The position numbers were made by a program, and so were the translations under genes. A stretch of DNA of 64,000 bases from Paenibacillus donghaensis (lineage in GTDB: Bacteria > Bacillota > Bacilli > Paenibacillales > Paenibacillaceae), in contig NZ_CP021780.1 of the NCBI RefSeq assembly GCF_002192415.1, positions 992,001 to 1,056,000 of the forward strand. The letters run 5' to 3'. A model generated the notes under the pieces. It ran no database searches, was not told where the DNA came from, and worked only from the letters and a program-made list of their open reading frames with translations. Within the stretch, counting starts at the first letter, position 1, and the number at the start of each line of letters is the position of its first letter. This document shows, piece by piece, positions 7,984-16,246 of the stretch.

Positions 7984-9648
7984 ATGGACGAGAAGAACAA
8001 CAACTTTAATCGTGATAATGAACCGGCGTCGGATCGGGAATGGAATAATAGCGGCAGCAACCATGAAAGCAGCAATGATAACACTACGAACAGACAAGCT
8101 GAAGACACAGGGTCTTCTTACTACTATTCTTACGGGCCGTTCAAATCCTTGAACAAAGACGAAGTACCGGCAGACAGCAATACCCAGCATTACAACCGTC
8201 GTGAGTCGGAACGTGTAGAGGTTAGTCCTCCCGAACCTGTCCGGACGGCACCTCATAGCACTGTGCTGCGGACAACGGGGTATGACGGGAACGGCGGACG
8301 CGGTGGAAACGGATCGGACGGAGGCAACAACGGCTGGCAATATAAAAGCAAGCCGAAGCGCCCCGTGAAGGCCGTGCTAATTTCTTTTCTGGCCGGAATG
8401 ATCGTATTGTCGGGTTCGATGTTTGCTTCTGACCATTACAACTGGTTCACCGGAGGCCAGCAAACGACAGCGTCGATAAGCACGGTTGGTACAGCCAAAA
8501 CTACCAATGAAAGTGCAGGAGTGGCCCCCGTCACTTCAACCGCATCGCTTGTGAACGGAACAGGTGATGTGTCCAGCGTAGTGGACGGCGTTGGACCGGC
8601 CATCGTCAAGATTGAGACACTGGTCAACTCCGCCTCCCGCAGCAGAAGCCAAAGCAGCCAGACTGATCCGTTCTCGCAATTCTACTTCGGAGACCAGTAT
8701 GGCGGCAATAACTCACAGACTCAGCCTGATGCAGGAACCGGGTCAGGGTCAGACTCCTCCACACAGCTGGTGCCATTAGGAATCGGAACAGGCTTCATCT
8801 ATGACAAGGCCGGTTATATTCTGACCAACCAACACGTAGTCAACGGTGCGGATGTGATTCAGGTTACCATTGAAGGCAACAGCAAGCCATACGAAGCGAA
8901 GCTGCTTGGCTCCAGCAAGGATCTCGATCTGGCTGTGCTGAAGATTGAAGGGGACAACAATTTCCCAACCGTAGCACTTGGCGATTCCGACAGTCTGAAG
9001 GTAGGCTCTGAAGTGGTGGCTATCGGCAATCCGCAGGGCTTTGACCATACCGTTACTGCAGGGGTACTGAGCGCGAAGGGACGCAGCATTGACATTCCTG
9101 AAGAAGATGGCAGCGGAACACGCAATTACAAGGATTTGCTGCAGACGGATGCTTCCATCAACCCGGGGAACTCCGGAGGACCACTTTTGAACATGAACGG
9201 ACAGGTAATCGGGATGAACGTGGCTGTAAGCACAGACTCGCAGGGGATAGGTTTTGCTATCGCGGTCAACACCATCAAAGAAGTTGTGGATAAGCTGGAA
9301 GCCAACCAGGAAATTCCAAAAGAGCCGGTGCCGTTTATTGGAGCAACACTGATGACCATCACCGATGAGGTGGCGAAGCAGATGGGCACAGATCTGACTG
9401 AAGGTTCTGTAGTAGCTGAGATTATTTTTAAATCCCCAGCCTACAACGCCGACCTGCGTCCTTACGATATCATCACGGGTGCAAACGGCAAGAAATATGC
9501 CACCAACCAGGAATTGATTGAATTTATTCAGACCTTGAAGGTTGGCGACAAGGCAACGCTTAATGTGGTTCGTGACGGGAAGAAGCTGGATCTGAAGGTA
9601 ACGATCGGCAACAAAAATGATTTTGCCGCACAAACCCAAGAGCAATAA
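7984..9648 (+). CDS. HtrA/DegP-type membrane-anchored serine protease
   Basis: Quality-control protease acting at the outer face of the membrane. A disordered, Asn/Ser/Gly-rich cytoplasmic N-terminus of about 120 residues leads to one membrane segment (VLISFLAGMIVLSGSMF). The trypsin-like domain carries the His of TNQHVV, the Asp of DLDLAVLKI and the Ser of NPGNSGGPL. One PDZ domain follows (PFIGATLM...GSVVAEII...YDIITGANG). ATG 7984 fits the GGAGG at 7969-7973 better than ATG 7975, which is too close. A response regulator and kinase follow, resembling the Bacillus htrA/cssRS association, in which the kinase senses secretion stress. Confidence 0.92.
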   Translation: MDEKNNNFNRDNEPASDREWNNSGSNHESSNDNTTNRQAEDTGSSYYYSYGPFKSLNKDEVPADSNTQHYNRRESERVEVSPPEPVRTAPHSTVLRTTGYDGNGGRGGNGSDGGNNGWQYKSKPKRPVKAVLISFLAGMIVLSGSMFASDHYNWFTGGQQTTASISTVGTAKTTNESAGVAPVTSTASLVNGTGDVSSVVDGVGPAIVKIETLVNSASRSRSQSSQTDPFSQFYFGDQYGGNNSQTQPDAGTGSGSDSSTQLVPLGIGTGFIYDKAGYILTNQHVVNGADVIQVTIEGNSKPYEAKLLGSSKDLDLAVLKIEGDNNFPTVALGDSDSLKVGSEVVAIGNPQGFDHTVTAGVLSAKGRSIDIPEEDGSGTRNYKDLLQTDASINPGNSGGPLLNMNGQVIGMNVAVSTDSQGIGFAIAVNTIKEVVDKLEANQEIPKEPVPFIGATLMTITDEVAKQMGTDLTEGSVVAEIIFKSPAYNADLRPYDIITGANGKKYATNQELIEFIQTLKVGDKATLNVVRDGKKLDLKVTIGNKNDFAAQTQEQ

Positions 9649-9671
9649 TTGCCAGAGCGGCAACAGTGAAG

Positions 9672-9697
9672 CGGGAGGGGCAACCCTTCCGTTTTTG
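9672..9697 (+). terminator. Rho-independent terminator of htrA
   Basis: An 8-base stem (CGGGAGGG/CCCTTCCG, one G-T pair) with GCAA tetraloop is followed by TTTTTG. The following two-component genes therefore probably have their own promoter. Confidence 0.75.
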
Positions 9698-9801
9698 CTG
9701 AGATATAAGCCTGTATTCTTCTTGCCCGCAGATGCGAAGTGCATCGTTGACTGGTACAATACTAATATATATAAATATGAATCGACAATGGGGGCTGCTT
9801 G

Positions 9802-10491
9802 ATGCGACCGAATATTCTAATTATTGATGACGATGACAAAATCCTGTCCATGCTGCGCCGGGGGCTTGCTTTTGAAGGCTATGATGTCAAAACGGCGGTG
9901 AACGGCGCAGATGGTTTGCGCGCAGTAATCAGCAGTGATCCTGACGTGGTCATTCTGGATGTGATGATGCCGCAGGTGGATGGATATGAGGTGTGCCGGC
10001 GTTTGCGTGAGGGAGGCAGCAATGTGCCAGTGTTGATGCTTACAGCCAAGGATGAAATTGAGCACCGGGTCAAAGGTCTTGATCTGGGAGCCGATGATTA
10101 CCTGGTGAAGCCGTTTGCACTGGAAGAGCTGCTGGCCCGGGTGCGTGCGCTGCTGCGCCGCAAAAGTGATCAGAATGGTAACGGTGATCAGGCAGTTGCC
10201 TATGAGGATATAACGCTGGATGTGGATTCCCGTGAAGTGATCCGGGACGGCAAACGTCTGGAGCTGACCGCGAAGGAGTTTGAGCTGCTGCATCTGTTTA
10301 TGCAGAATCCGAAGCGTGTGCTGTCACGGGATTTGATAATGGACAAAATATGGGGCTACGACTACAGCGGCGAATCCAATGTGCTTGAGGTTTATATCGC
10401 CATGCTGCGCCAGAAGACGGAGGAGCACGGTGGCAAACGTCTGATTCAAACGATCCGGGGAGCCGGTTACATCCTAAGAGGTGACAATTAA
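9802..10491 (+). CDS. OmpR-family response regulator
   Basis: Receiver with acidic pair Asp9/Asp10 in LIIDDDDK, phosphoacceptor Asp53 (VVILDVMMP) and Lys in DDYLVKPF, then a winged-helix DNA-binding domain (LTAKEFELLHLFMQNPKRVL, then VLEVYIAMLRQK and IRGAGYIL). ATG 9802 is used; a TTG at 9799 lies directly before it. It is followed after one base by its kinase. Placement after htrA suggests a CssR-like role in secretion stress, which is inference. Confidence 0.9.
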   Translation: MRPNILIIDDDDKILSMLRRGLAFEGYDVKTAVNGADGLRAVISSDPDVVILDVMMPQVDGYEVCRRLREGGSNVPVLMLTAKDEIEHRVKGLDLGADDYLVKPFALEELLARVRALLRRKSDQNGNGDQAVAYEDITLDVDSREVIRDGKRLELTAKEFELLHLFMQNPKRVLSRDLIMDKIWGYDYSGESNVLEVYIAMLRQKTEEHGGKRLIQTIRGAGYILRGDN

Positions 10492-10492
10492 T

Positions 10493-11953
10493 ATGTCCAT
10501 AAGACTGCGGCTGACAGCTTGGTATTCTGGAATTTTGGCCGTTATGCTGCTGGCCTTATCAGCCGCAATTTACGGTTTTGTATATATTAATACTTATGGG
10601 GATTTGAAGGAACGGGTGCAGAAGCAGGCGGAACAACTCAAATTGGTTCCCATTTGGGGACTGAACAATTCATTGTTGAGTGTAGGCATGAATTTCTCCC
10701 AGGCCAGCCGTCTGGAGGAGGCCAACTATCTAGCCCAAACGCATATTTACCAAGGTAATATTACTCAATATACGGAAAATATGATTGCTTCACAAATTAC
10801 CTTTGATGTGCCGGATATTAAAGAGTTGGAACAATCCAAAGGGTTTGCACAAGCCACTGCGGGCGGTTATCATTTTATGATCTATCAGATCCCGCTGCGT
10901 AACCCTGTAGGCGATCCTGTCGCTATTCTGCAGGTGGCTACTCCAACCAATCAGGAAGACAGGCTGATGGCTCGCATTAAGAGCGTGCTGCTTTTTGGTT
11001 CTTTCGCCACCCTGTTTGCCGCCTTCACCTTCGGCTTGTTCCTGGCCCGCAAGGCGATGAGCCCGATCGAGAAGGTAATCGAGGCAGCCAACGGCATTCA
11101 GACAGGAACGGATCTTAGCTCCCGCATCGAAAACGACGGACCGCCCGATGAGATCGGCCGCCTGATTGCAACCGTTAACAGTATGCTTGGACGGATGGAG
11201 GGCTTCTACACAGAGCTGGAGGATTCGTATGCGGCCCAACGCCGGTTCGTCTCCGATGCGTCGCATGAGCTGCGCACGCCGCTCACGACCATTCGCGGTA
11301 ACATCGACCTGCTGCACAAAGTATGGGAAATGAAGCCTGGTGAAGGATCGATGACTGAAGAGGAAATCCGCCAGCTCTCGGTAGAGTCGGTGAAGGACAT
11401 CGCCGATGAATCGAAGCGGATGAGCCGCCTGGTGGCGGATATGCTCTCCCTGGCCCGTGCGGATACCGGGCGGACCTTCGACATCGAGCCGGTGGCACTG
11501 GAGCCGATGATGACCGAGGTGGCGCGTAGAGCCTCTTTCCTGCCGCATGAGGCAGAGTGGGTCACTGGCGATATGTCGGCCCTGAACGGCAAATATATCG
11601 TCGGCAACAAAGATTACCTGCAGCAGATGCTGTTTATCTTCATTGATAATGCCTTCAAGTATACCCCTTCCGGCGAGGTGACGCTGGATACGATTTTTTA
11701 CCAGAGCCAGGTGGGGATACGGATCAGGGATACAGGGATCGGGATGGACAAGGATGAGGTGCCGCATATTTTTGACCGCTTCTACCGGGCGGACGAGTCG
11801 CGCGGAATTACGGAAGGCATCGGCCTCGGGCTGTCGATTGCCAAATGGATTATTGACGAGCATGGCGGCTCTGTGGAGGTTGTGACACGCCAGGGTGAAG
11901 GGACTACCTTCGTGATTTGGCTGCCGCTTCTCTTTGCCCCGCCGCTGGAATAG
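10493..11953 (+). CDS. Sensor histidine kinase, partner of the preceding regulator
   Basis: Two membrane segments (about residues 8-32 and 165-185) enclose an external sensor region of about 130 residues. HAMP follows, then the H-box SDASHELRTPLTTIRGN, N-box FIDNAFKYTP, G-boxes DTGIGMDKDE and GLGLSIAKWI. ATG 10493 follows the regulator stop, with AGAGGTG upstream. Likely one operon with the regulator. The signal is unknown; misfolded secreted protein would be the analogy with CssS. Confidence 0.9.
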   Translation: MSIRLRLTAWYSGILAVMLLALSAAIYGFVYINTYGDLKERVQKQAEQLKLVPIWGLNNSLLSVGMNFSQASRLEEANYLAQTHIYQGNITQYTENMIASQITFDVPDIKELEQSKGFAQATAGGYHFMIYQIPLRNPVGDPVAILQVATPTNQEDRLMARIKSVLLFGSFATLFAAFTFGLFLARKAMSPIEKVIEAANGIQTGTDLSSRIENDGPPDEIGRLIATVNSMLGRMEGFYTELEDSYAAQRRFVSDASHELRTPLTTIRGNIDLLHKVWEMKPGEGSMTEEEIRQLSVESVKDIADESKRMSRLVADMLSLARADTGRTFDIEPVALEPMMTEVARRASFLPHEAEWVTGDMSALNGKYIVGNKDYLQQMLFIFIDNAFKYTPSGEVTLDTIFYQSQVGIRIRDTGIGMDKDEVPHIFDRFYRADESRGITEGIGLGLSIAKWIIDEHGGSVEVVTRQGEGTTFVIWLPLLFAPPLE

Positions 11954-11957
11954 ATGG

Positions 11958-11981
11958 TATAATAGGGCGGGTCCTATTATA
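11958..11981. promoter_or_regulatory. Palindrome between the kinase gene and ispH
   Basis: TATAATAGG and CCTATTATA flank a 6-base centre. The left arm contains a TATAAT -10-like hexamer, so it may overlap an ispH promoter or be an operator. There is no T-tract to make it a terminator. Confidence 0.35.
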
Positions 11982-12013
11982 GCAGTCAACGACAGCAGAA
12001 AGCTGGTGAAGTC

Positions 12014-12973
12014 ATGGAAGTCATTAAAATTTCTCCCCGGGGCTATTGCTACGGCGTTGTCGATGCCATGGTGATGGCACGGCAGGCGGCACAAAATCTA
12101 GACCTGCCCCGGCCGATTTATATATTGGGCATGATTGTGCACAACAGCCATGTGACCAACTCTTTTGAGGACGACGGCATTATCACACTCGACGGCCATA
12201 ACCGTCTGGATATTTTGGATAAGATCGACAGTGGTACGGTTATCTTCACCGCACATGGCGTATCCCCGGAAGTACGCAAGATTGCCAGAGCCAAGGGACT
12301 GACCACGGTGGATGCCACCTGTCCCGATGTGACCAAAACCCATGACCTGATCAAGGAGAAGACAGAGGAAGGGTATGAGGTAATTTATATCGGCAAGAGA
12401 GACCATCCCGAGCCGGAAGGTGCTGTTGGCATTGCGCCGGAGCATGTGCATCTGATCGAGAAGGAAGAGGAGATTGAAGGATTGTCGGTGTCTTCCTCCC
12501 GTATTGTGATCACGAATCAGACCACCATGAGCCAATGGGATATTAAGCATATTATGAAAAAGCTGCTGGTAAAATTCCCCGGGGCGGAAGTACACAACGA
12601 GATCTGCATGGCTACCCAGGTGCGACAGGAAGCTGTCGCCGAGCAGGCCGGACAGACTAATCTGGTGATTGTGGTAGGAGATCCTCGCAGCAACAACTCC
12701 AACCGCCTGGCCCAGGTATCGGAGGAGATCGCAGGCGTACCCGCCCATCGTATTGCCGATCTGTCCGAGCTCAAGGTGGAGTGGCTGCAGGGTGTCCGAG
12801 TAGTCGGAGTAACTTCGGGCGCTTCCACGCCTACACCGATTACCAAGGAAGTTATTAATTATCTGGAACAGTATGATCCCGAGCTTCCGGAGACATGGGA
12901 GATTAAACGTACAGTGAATATGGCTAAGCTGCTGCCGCCGGTCAAGAACAAAAGTGCTGCTGCCAATGGGTAA
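12014..12973 (+). CDS. ispH: 4-hydroxy-3-methylbut-2-enyl diphosphate reductase
   Basis: Last enzyme of the non-mevalonate isoprenoid pathway. It reduces HMBPP to isopentenyl and dimethylallyl diphosphate with a 4Fe-4S cluster. The three cluster cysteines are visible in [15 protein letters not shown] and EICMAT, with substrate-binding motifs HNSHV and AHGVSPEVR. Its 319 residues are near the Bacillus YqfP length. It ends in a basic tail. ATG 12014 has a weak AAAGCTGG upstream. It forms a single-gene unit with its own terminator. Confidence 0.95.
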   Translation: MEVIKISPRGYCYGVVDAMVMARQAAQNLDLPRPIYILGMIVHNSHVTNSFEDDGIITLDGHNRLDILDKIDSGTVIFTAHGVSPEVRKIARAKGLTTVDATCPDVTKTHDLIKEKTEEGYEVIYIGKRDHPEPEGAVGIAPEHVHLIEKEEEIEGLSVSSSRIVITNQTTMSQWDIKHIMKKLLVKFPGAEVHNEICMATQVRQEAVAEQAGQTNLVIVVGDPRSNNSNRLAQVSEEIAGVPAHRIADLSELKVEWLQGVRVVGVTSGASTPTPITKEVINYLEQYDPELPETWEIKRTVNMAKLLPPVKNKSAAANG

Positions 12974-13000
12974 TTAATGGCTTCGCAGCCCATATAGCAG

Positions 13001-13042
13001 AAGGTGGAGAGGGGAGTTTTCCCGTACTCCACCTTTTCTTTT
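13001..13042 (+). terminator. Rho-independent terminator of ispH
   Basis: AAGGTGGAG and CTCCACCTT enclose a 17-base loop and are followed by TTCTTTT. Confidence 0.75.
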
Positions 13043-13045
13043 GAC

Positions 13046-13074
13046 TTGACGAATGGTTATTTTTGCGGTAAAAT
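13046..13074 (+). promoter_or_regulatory. Sigma-A promoter of the DAHP synthase gene
   Basis: TTGACG (13046-13051) and TAAAAT (13069-13074) have exactly 17 bases between them. A leader of about 105 bases follows. No riboswitch or T-box pattern was recognised in it. Confidence 0.7.
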
Positions 13075-13183
13075 CGCTTTAGTGATTAAAAGCGTAGAAG
13101 CTTAAAAGCGAACACGCGTCGTAGTGTGAGAGTTTGAAATTATAACCAATAAATCAGCTATTGAATAGAAGGGGAGTTATAAC

Positions 13184-14230
13184 ATGATTGTGATTACATC
13201 GAACCAAACACCGGAAGCGCAGGTTAAGGATATCATTGCCGTAATTGAAAAAGAAGGCCTGCAGGTCCACCTGTCCAGAGGCGCGGACCATACTGTAATT
13301 GGTCTGGTGGGCGGGGTTACTCCCAAGCTCGCAGAACATCTGCGGCAGATGAAGGGCGTAGCCAATGTCGTCAAGATCTCGAAATCCTACAAGCTGGCGA
13401 GCCGCGATTTCCATCCCGAGGATACCGTAATTGATATCCGTGGTGTGAAGATCGGCGGGGAGAACCTTGTGATCATGGGCGGCCCTTGCGCCGTTGAATC
13501 ACCCGAGCAGATCGACGAGATTGCCCGGCTGGTCAAAGCCTCCGGCGCCCAGGTGCTGCGCGGCGGCGCGTTCAAGCCGCGTACCGGCCCTTACAGCTTC
13601 CAGGGCGTAGGTGTGGAAGGCCTGACCATGATGGCCGAGGCGGGCAAACGTCATGGCCTGCTGACCATTACAGAAGTAATGACTCCGGAATACGTCGATA
13701 TCTGTGCGGAGCACGCAGACATTCTGCAGGTCGGCACACGCAATATGCAGAACTTCGATCTGCTGCGCAAGCTCGGCACCTGCGGACGTCCGGTGCTGCT
13801 GAAGCGCGGCTTCAGCGCCACCTATGACGAACTGCTTAACGCGGCCGAATACATTCTGGCCGGGGGCAACCGTGACGTGATGCTCTGTGAGCGCGGTATC
13901 CGCACTTTTGAGACCTACACACGCAATACACTCGATTTATCGGCCATTCCGGTACTGCAGAGCCTGAGCCATCTGCCGGTGATTTCCGATCCAAGCCATG
14001 GTACAGGACGGCGTGAGCTGGTGGCACCGATGGCCAAGGCCTCGGTTGCAGCCGGAGCCAACGGCCTGATTATCGAGATGCATACGGATCCCGACAACTC
14101 TATGACCGGAGACGGCGTTCAATCCCTGTTCCCGGAGCAATTTGATGATCTGCTGAGAGATCTGGAAAAAATTGCACCGATCGTCGGACGCAAGTTCTCT
14201 TCTTCTCCCGAAACCGCTGCAGTTCTTTAA
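13184..14230 (+). CDS. aroF: 3-deoxy-7-phosphoheptulonate synthase (DAHP synthase)
   Basis: First enzyme of the shikimate pathway, condensing phosphoenolpyruvate and erythrose 4-phosphate. The N-terminal about 70 residues form the ferredoxin-like regulatory domain found in the Thermotoga-type enzyme rather than the chorismate mutase domain of Bacillus AroA. The catalytic barrel shows [46 protein letters not shown] and DPSHGTGRR. Its 348 residues are usual. The start has AAGGGGAG upstream. It stands alone between terminators. The regulatory domain suggests feedback by an aromatic amino acid, which cannot be chosen from sequence. Confidence 0.95.
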   Translation: MIVITSNQTPEAQVKDIIAVIEKEGLQVHLSRGADHTVIGLVGGVTPKLAEHLRQMKGVANVVKISKSYKLASRDFHPEDTVIDIRGVKIGGENLVIMGGPCAVESPEQIDEIARLVKASGAQVLRGGAFKPRTGPYSFQGVGVEGLTMMAEAGKRHGLLTITEVMTPEYVDICAEHADILQVGTRNMQNFDLLRKLGTCGRPVLLKRGFSATYDELLNAAEYILAGGNRDVMLCERGIRTFETYTRNTLDLSAIPVLQSLSHLPVISDPSHGTGRRELVAPMAKASVAAGANGLIIEMHTDPDNSMTGDGVQSLFPEQFDDLLRDLEKIAPIVGRKFSSSPETAAVL

Positions 14231-14256
14231 TTTTTTGGGCCGCCGGCCCTTCGATT

Positions 14257-14302
14257 ACAGCCCTCCGAACCCGCTTCAGGGCGCGGAAAGAGGGCTGTTT
14301 TT
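14257..14302 (+). terminator. Rho-independent terminator of the DAHP synthase gene
   Basis: ACAGCCCTC and GAGGGCTGT are followed by TTTT. A small GC-rich palindrome (GGGCCGCCGGCCC) lies just before it. Confidence 0.75.
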
Positions 14303-14405
14303 GTGTTGTCCGGGCATGATCTGCAGCCTGTCCCGTCCGAATCTGTTTTTTTCACCAAAGCGTCAGAATATCTTACATTGTCATAAGAAATACCTGACAT
14401 AAGCA

Positions 14406-14434
14406 TTGACGGTGTTAGGTATGAGATTTATAAT
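14406..14434 (+). promoter_or_regulatory. Sigma-A promoter of the glutamine synthetase gene
   Basis: TTGACG (14406-14411) and TATAAT (14429-14434) are 17 bases apart, close to the ideal. Upstream, TGTCA and TGACA (14379-14399) form an inverted repeat with 11 bases between, which is not the TGTNA-N7-TNACA spacing of GlnR/TnrA sites. In the leader, GAACATT (14460-14466) and AATGTTC (14486-14492) form another inverted repeat. Confidence 0.75.
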
Positions 14435-14514
14435 GACGACAGCAAAAAAATTAAAACAAGAACATTTGCATACTGTGAGCGGCCTAATGTTCGGAACTTG
14501 GGGAGGAAAAATTC

Positions 14515-15939
14515 ATGTCGGTTAAAAAAGTGTTGGAAACAATCAAAGAGAACAATATCGAATGGGTAGATTTTCGTTTCGTAGATTTAGGAGGACGTGC
14601 CCACCACATTTCGTTGCCTGCGTCCGAAGTGGAAGATGAAACTTTTGTAAACGGTGTGGCCTTTGACGGATCATCCATTACAGGGTTCCGCGGTATTGAA
14701 GAATCGGATATGGTCATGATGCCCGATCCAAGCACTACATATATCGACCCTTTCACAGCTCACCCTACGCTTAACATCATGTGTGACATCTTCACTCCTG
14801 ATGGTGAACGTTATGAGCGCGACCCACGCGGGATCGCAGTGAAAGCAGAAGAATTCCTGCAGGCAAGCGGCGTGGGATCAGCAGCATTCTTTGCACCTGA
14901 GTCCGAGTTCTTCATCTTCGACGATGTTCGCTACGAGAGCGGCATGAACAGCTCCTCTTATTTCGTAGATTCCGAAGAAGCAGCATGGAACACCGGCCGT
15001 AAAGAAGAAGGCGGCAACATGGCATTCAAGGTTGGAGTCAAAGGCGGCTATGTTCCGGTAGCACCAGTGGATTCCCAGCAGGATATCCGCAGTGAAATGT
15101 GCCGTTTGCTGGCTGAAGCGGGACTTCGCATTGAACGTCATCACCATGAAGTGGCTACGGCTGGACAAGCGGAAATTAACTTCCGTTTCGATACTCTGAA
15201 GAAAACAGCTGATAATCTCTTAACTTACAAATACATCGTGCAGAACACTGCGCGTCAATATGGCAAGGTAGCAACGTTCATGCCTAAGCCGCTCTTCGGA
15301 GACAACGGCAGCGGAATGCACGTTCACCAATCGATCTTCAACGGAAGCGAGCCATTGTTCTACGAGAAGGGTGCTTATGCCAACCTGAGTGAGATGGCTC
15401 TGAACTACATCGGCGGTATTCTCTACCATGCTCCGGCATTGATCGCCTTGACGAACCCAAGCACCAACTCATTCAAACGTCTGGTACCTGGTTATGAAGC
15501 ACCGGTCAACCTGGTTTACTCCAAGGGTAACCGTTCCGCTGCTGTTCGTATCCCGGTAGCGGCTGTGACTCCTAAAGGTTGTCGCATCGAGTTCCGTACA
15601 CCAGACTCTACAGCCAACCCTTACCTGGCGTTCTCGGCTATGCTGATGGCAGGTCTGGACGGAATCAAGAAGAAGATGAACCCGGAAGAGCTGGGATATG
15701 GTCCTTACGACAAAAATATCTACGAGCTGTCCGATGCTGAAAAAGCAAAAATCCGCAGCGTTCCAGGCACCCTGGACGAAGCGCTTGATGCTCTGGAAGC
15801 GGATCATGACTTCCTGACTGAAGGCGGCGTATTCACTGAAGACTTCATCGCCAACTATGTGTCCCTGAAACGTTCCGAAGCTCAAGCAGTAGCCATTCGT
15901 GTTCATCCACATGAATACTCCCTGTACTTCGACGTATAA
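14515..15939 (+). CDS. glnA: Glutamine synthetase type I, long (beta-like) form
   Basis: Makes glutamine from glutamate, ammonia and ATP as a dodecamer in the cytoplasm. Visible motifs: N-terminal VDFRFVDLGGRAHH, VAFDGSSI, metal-binding APESEFFIFD, the GDNGSGMHVHQS active site, NPSTNSFKRLVPGYEAP and ATP-binding RSAAVRIP. Its 474 residues and insertions are those of GSI-beta rather than the about 444-residue Bacillus GlnA. The segment DKNIYELSDAE holds Tyr403 at the place of the adenylylated Tyr of enteric enzymes. No glnR precedes it, unlike the usual Firmicute glnRA operon. GGGGAGG lies upstream of ATG 14515. It is a single gene, probably a second glutamine synthetase of this genome. Confidence 0.95.
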   Translation: MSVKKVLETIKENNIEWVDFRFVDLGGRAHHISLPASEVEDETFVNGVAFDGSSITGFRGIEESDMVMMPDPSTTYIDPFTAHPTLNIMCDIFTPDGERYERDPRGIAVKAEEFLQASGVGSAAFFAPESEFFIFDDVRYESGMNSSSYFVDSEEAAWNTGRKEEGGNMAFKVGVKGGYVPVAPVDSQQDIRSEMCRLLAEAGLRIERHHHEVATAGQAEINFRFDTLKKTADNLLTYKYIVQNTARQYGKVATFMPKPLFGDNGSGMHVHQSIFNGSEPLFYEKGAYANLSEMALNYIGGILYHAPALIALTNPSTNSFKRLVPGYEAPVNLVYSKGNRSAAVRIPVAAVTPKGCRIEFRTPDSTANPYLAFSAMLMAGLDGIKKKMNPEELGYGPYDKNIYELSDAEKAKIRSVPGTLDEALDALEADHDFLTEGGVFTEDFIANYVSLKRSEAQAVAIRVHPHEYSLYFDV

Positions 15940-15969
15940 GATAACTTAGCTCATACTTGTTTGGAGAAG

Positions 15970-16003
15970 AACCCCCGGAATCTGCTGATTCCGGGGGTTT
16001 TTG
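15970..16003 (+). terminator. Rho-independent terminator of glnA
   Basis: A perfect 11-base stem (CCCCCGGAATC/GATTCCGGGGG) with TGCT loop is followed by TTTTT. Confidence 0.9.
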
Positions 16004-16246
16004 AATTGTTTTAACTCTTCCTTTTAGCAGAGGGGTTCACAGATTTATTGGTGATGGTTCCTTACAGGGGCCTGGAAGGCCTTCTCCGGCTTCACAGCGG
16101 CGCAGTAGCACTTCTTAGAAGCGGTGATCTGAAGCGCCGCAGAATCTCTTGCAGGACTGCGAGGTGAAAGGTTTGTGTTGACAATCCAAACTGCAAAAAT
16201 GGTTGGACCAGGACAACCTCTGATCCAACCACTTTGCCTAATCTGC

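Noticed and set aside
13075..13183. T-box or riboswitch in the leader of the DAHP synthase gene
   Set aside because: No conserved T-box sequence or known aptamer pattern, and no terminator in the leader.
14379..14399. TGTCA-N11-TGACA as GlnR/TnrA operator before glnA
   Set aside because: Spacing differs from the TGTNA-N7-TNACA consensus, so only an inverted repeat is reported.
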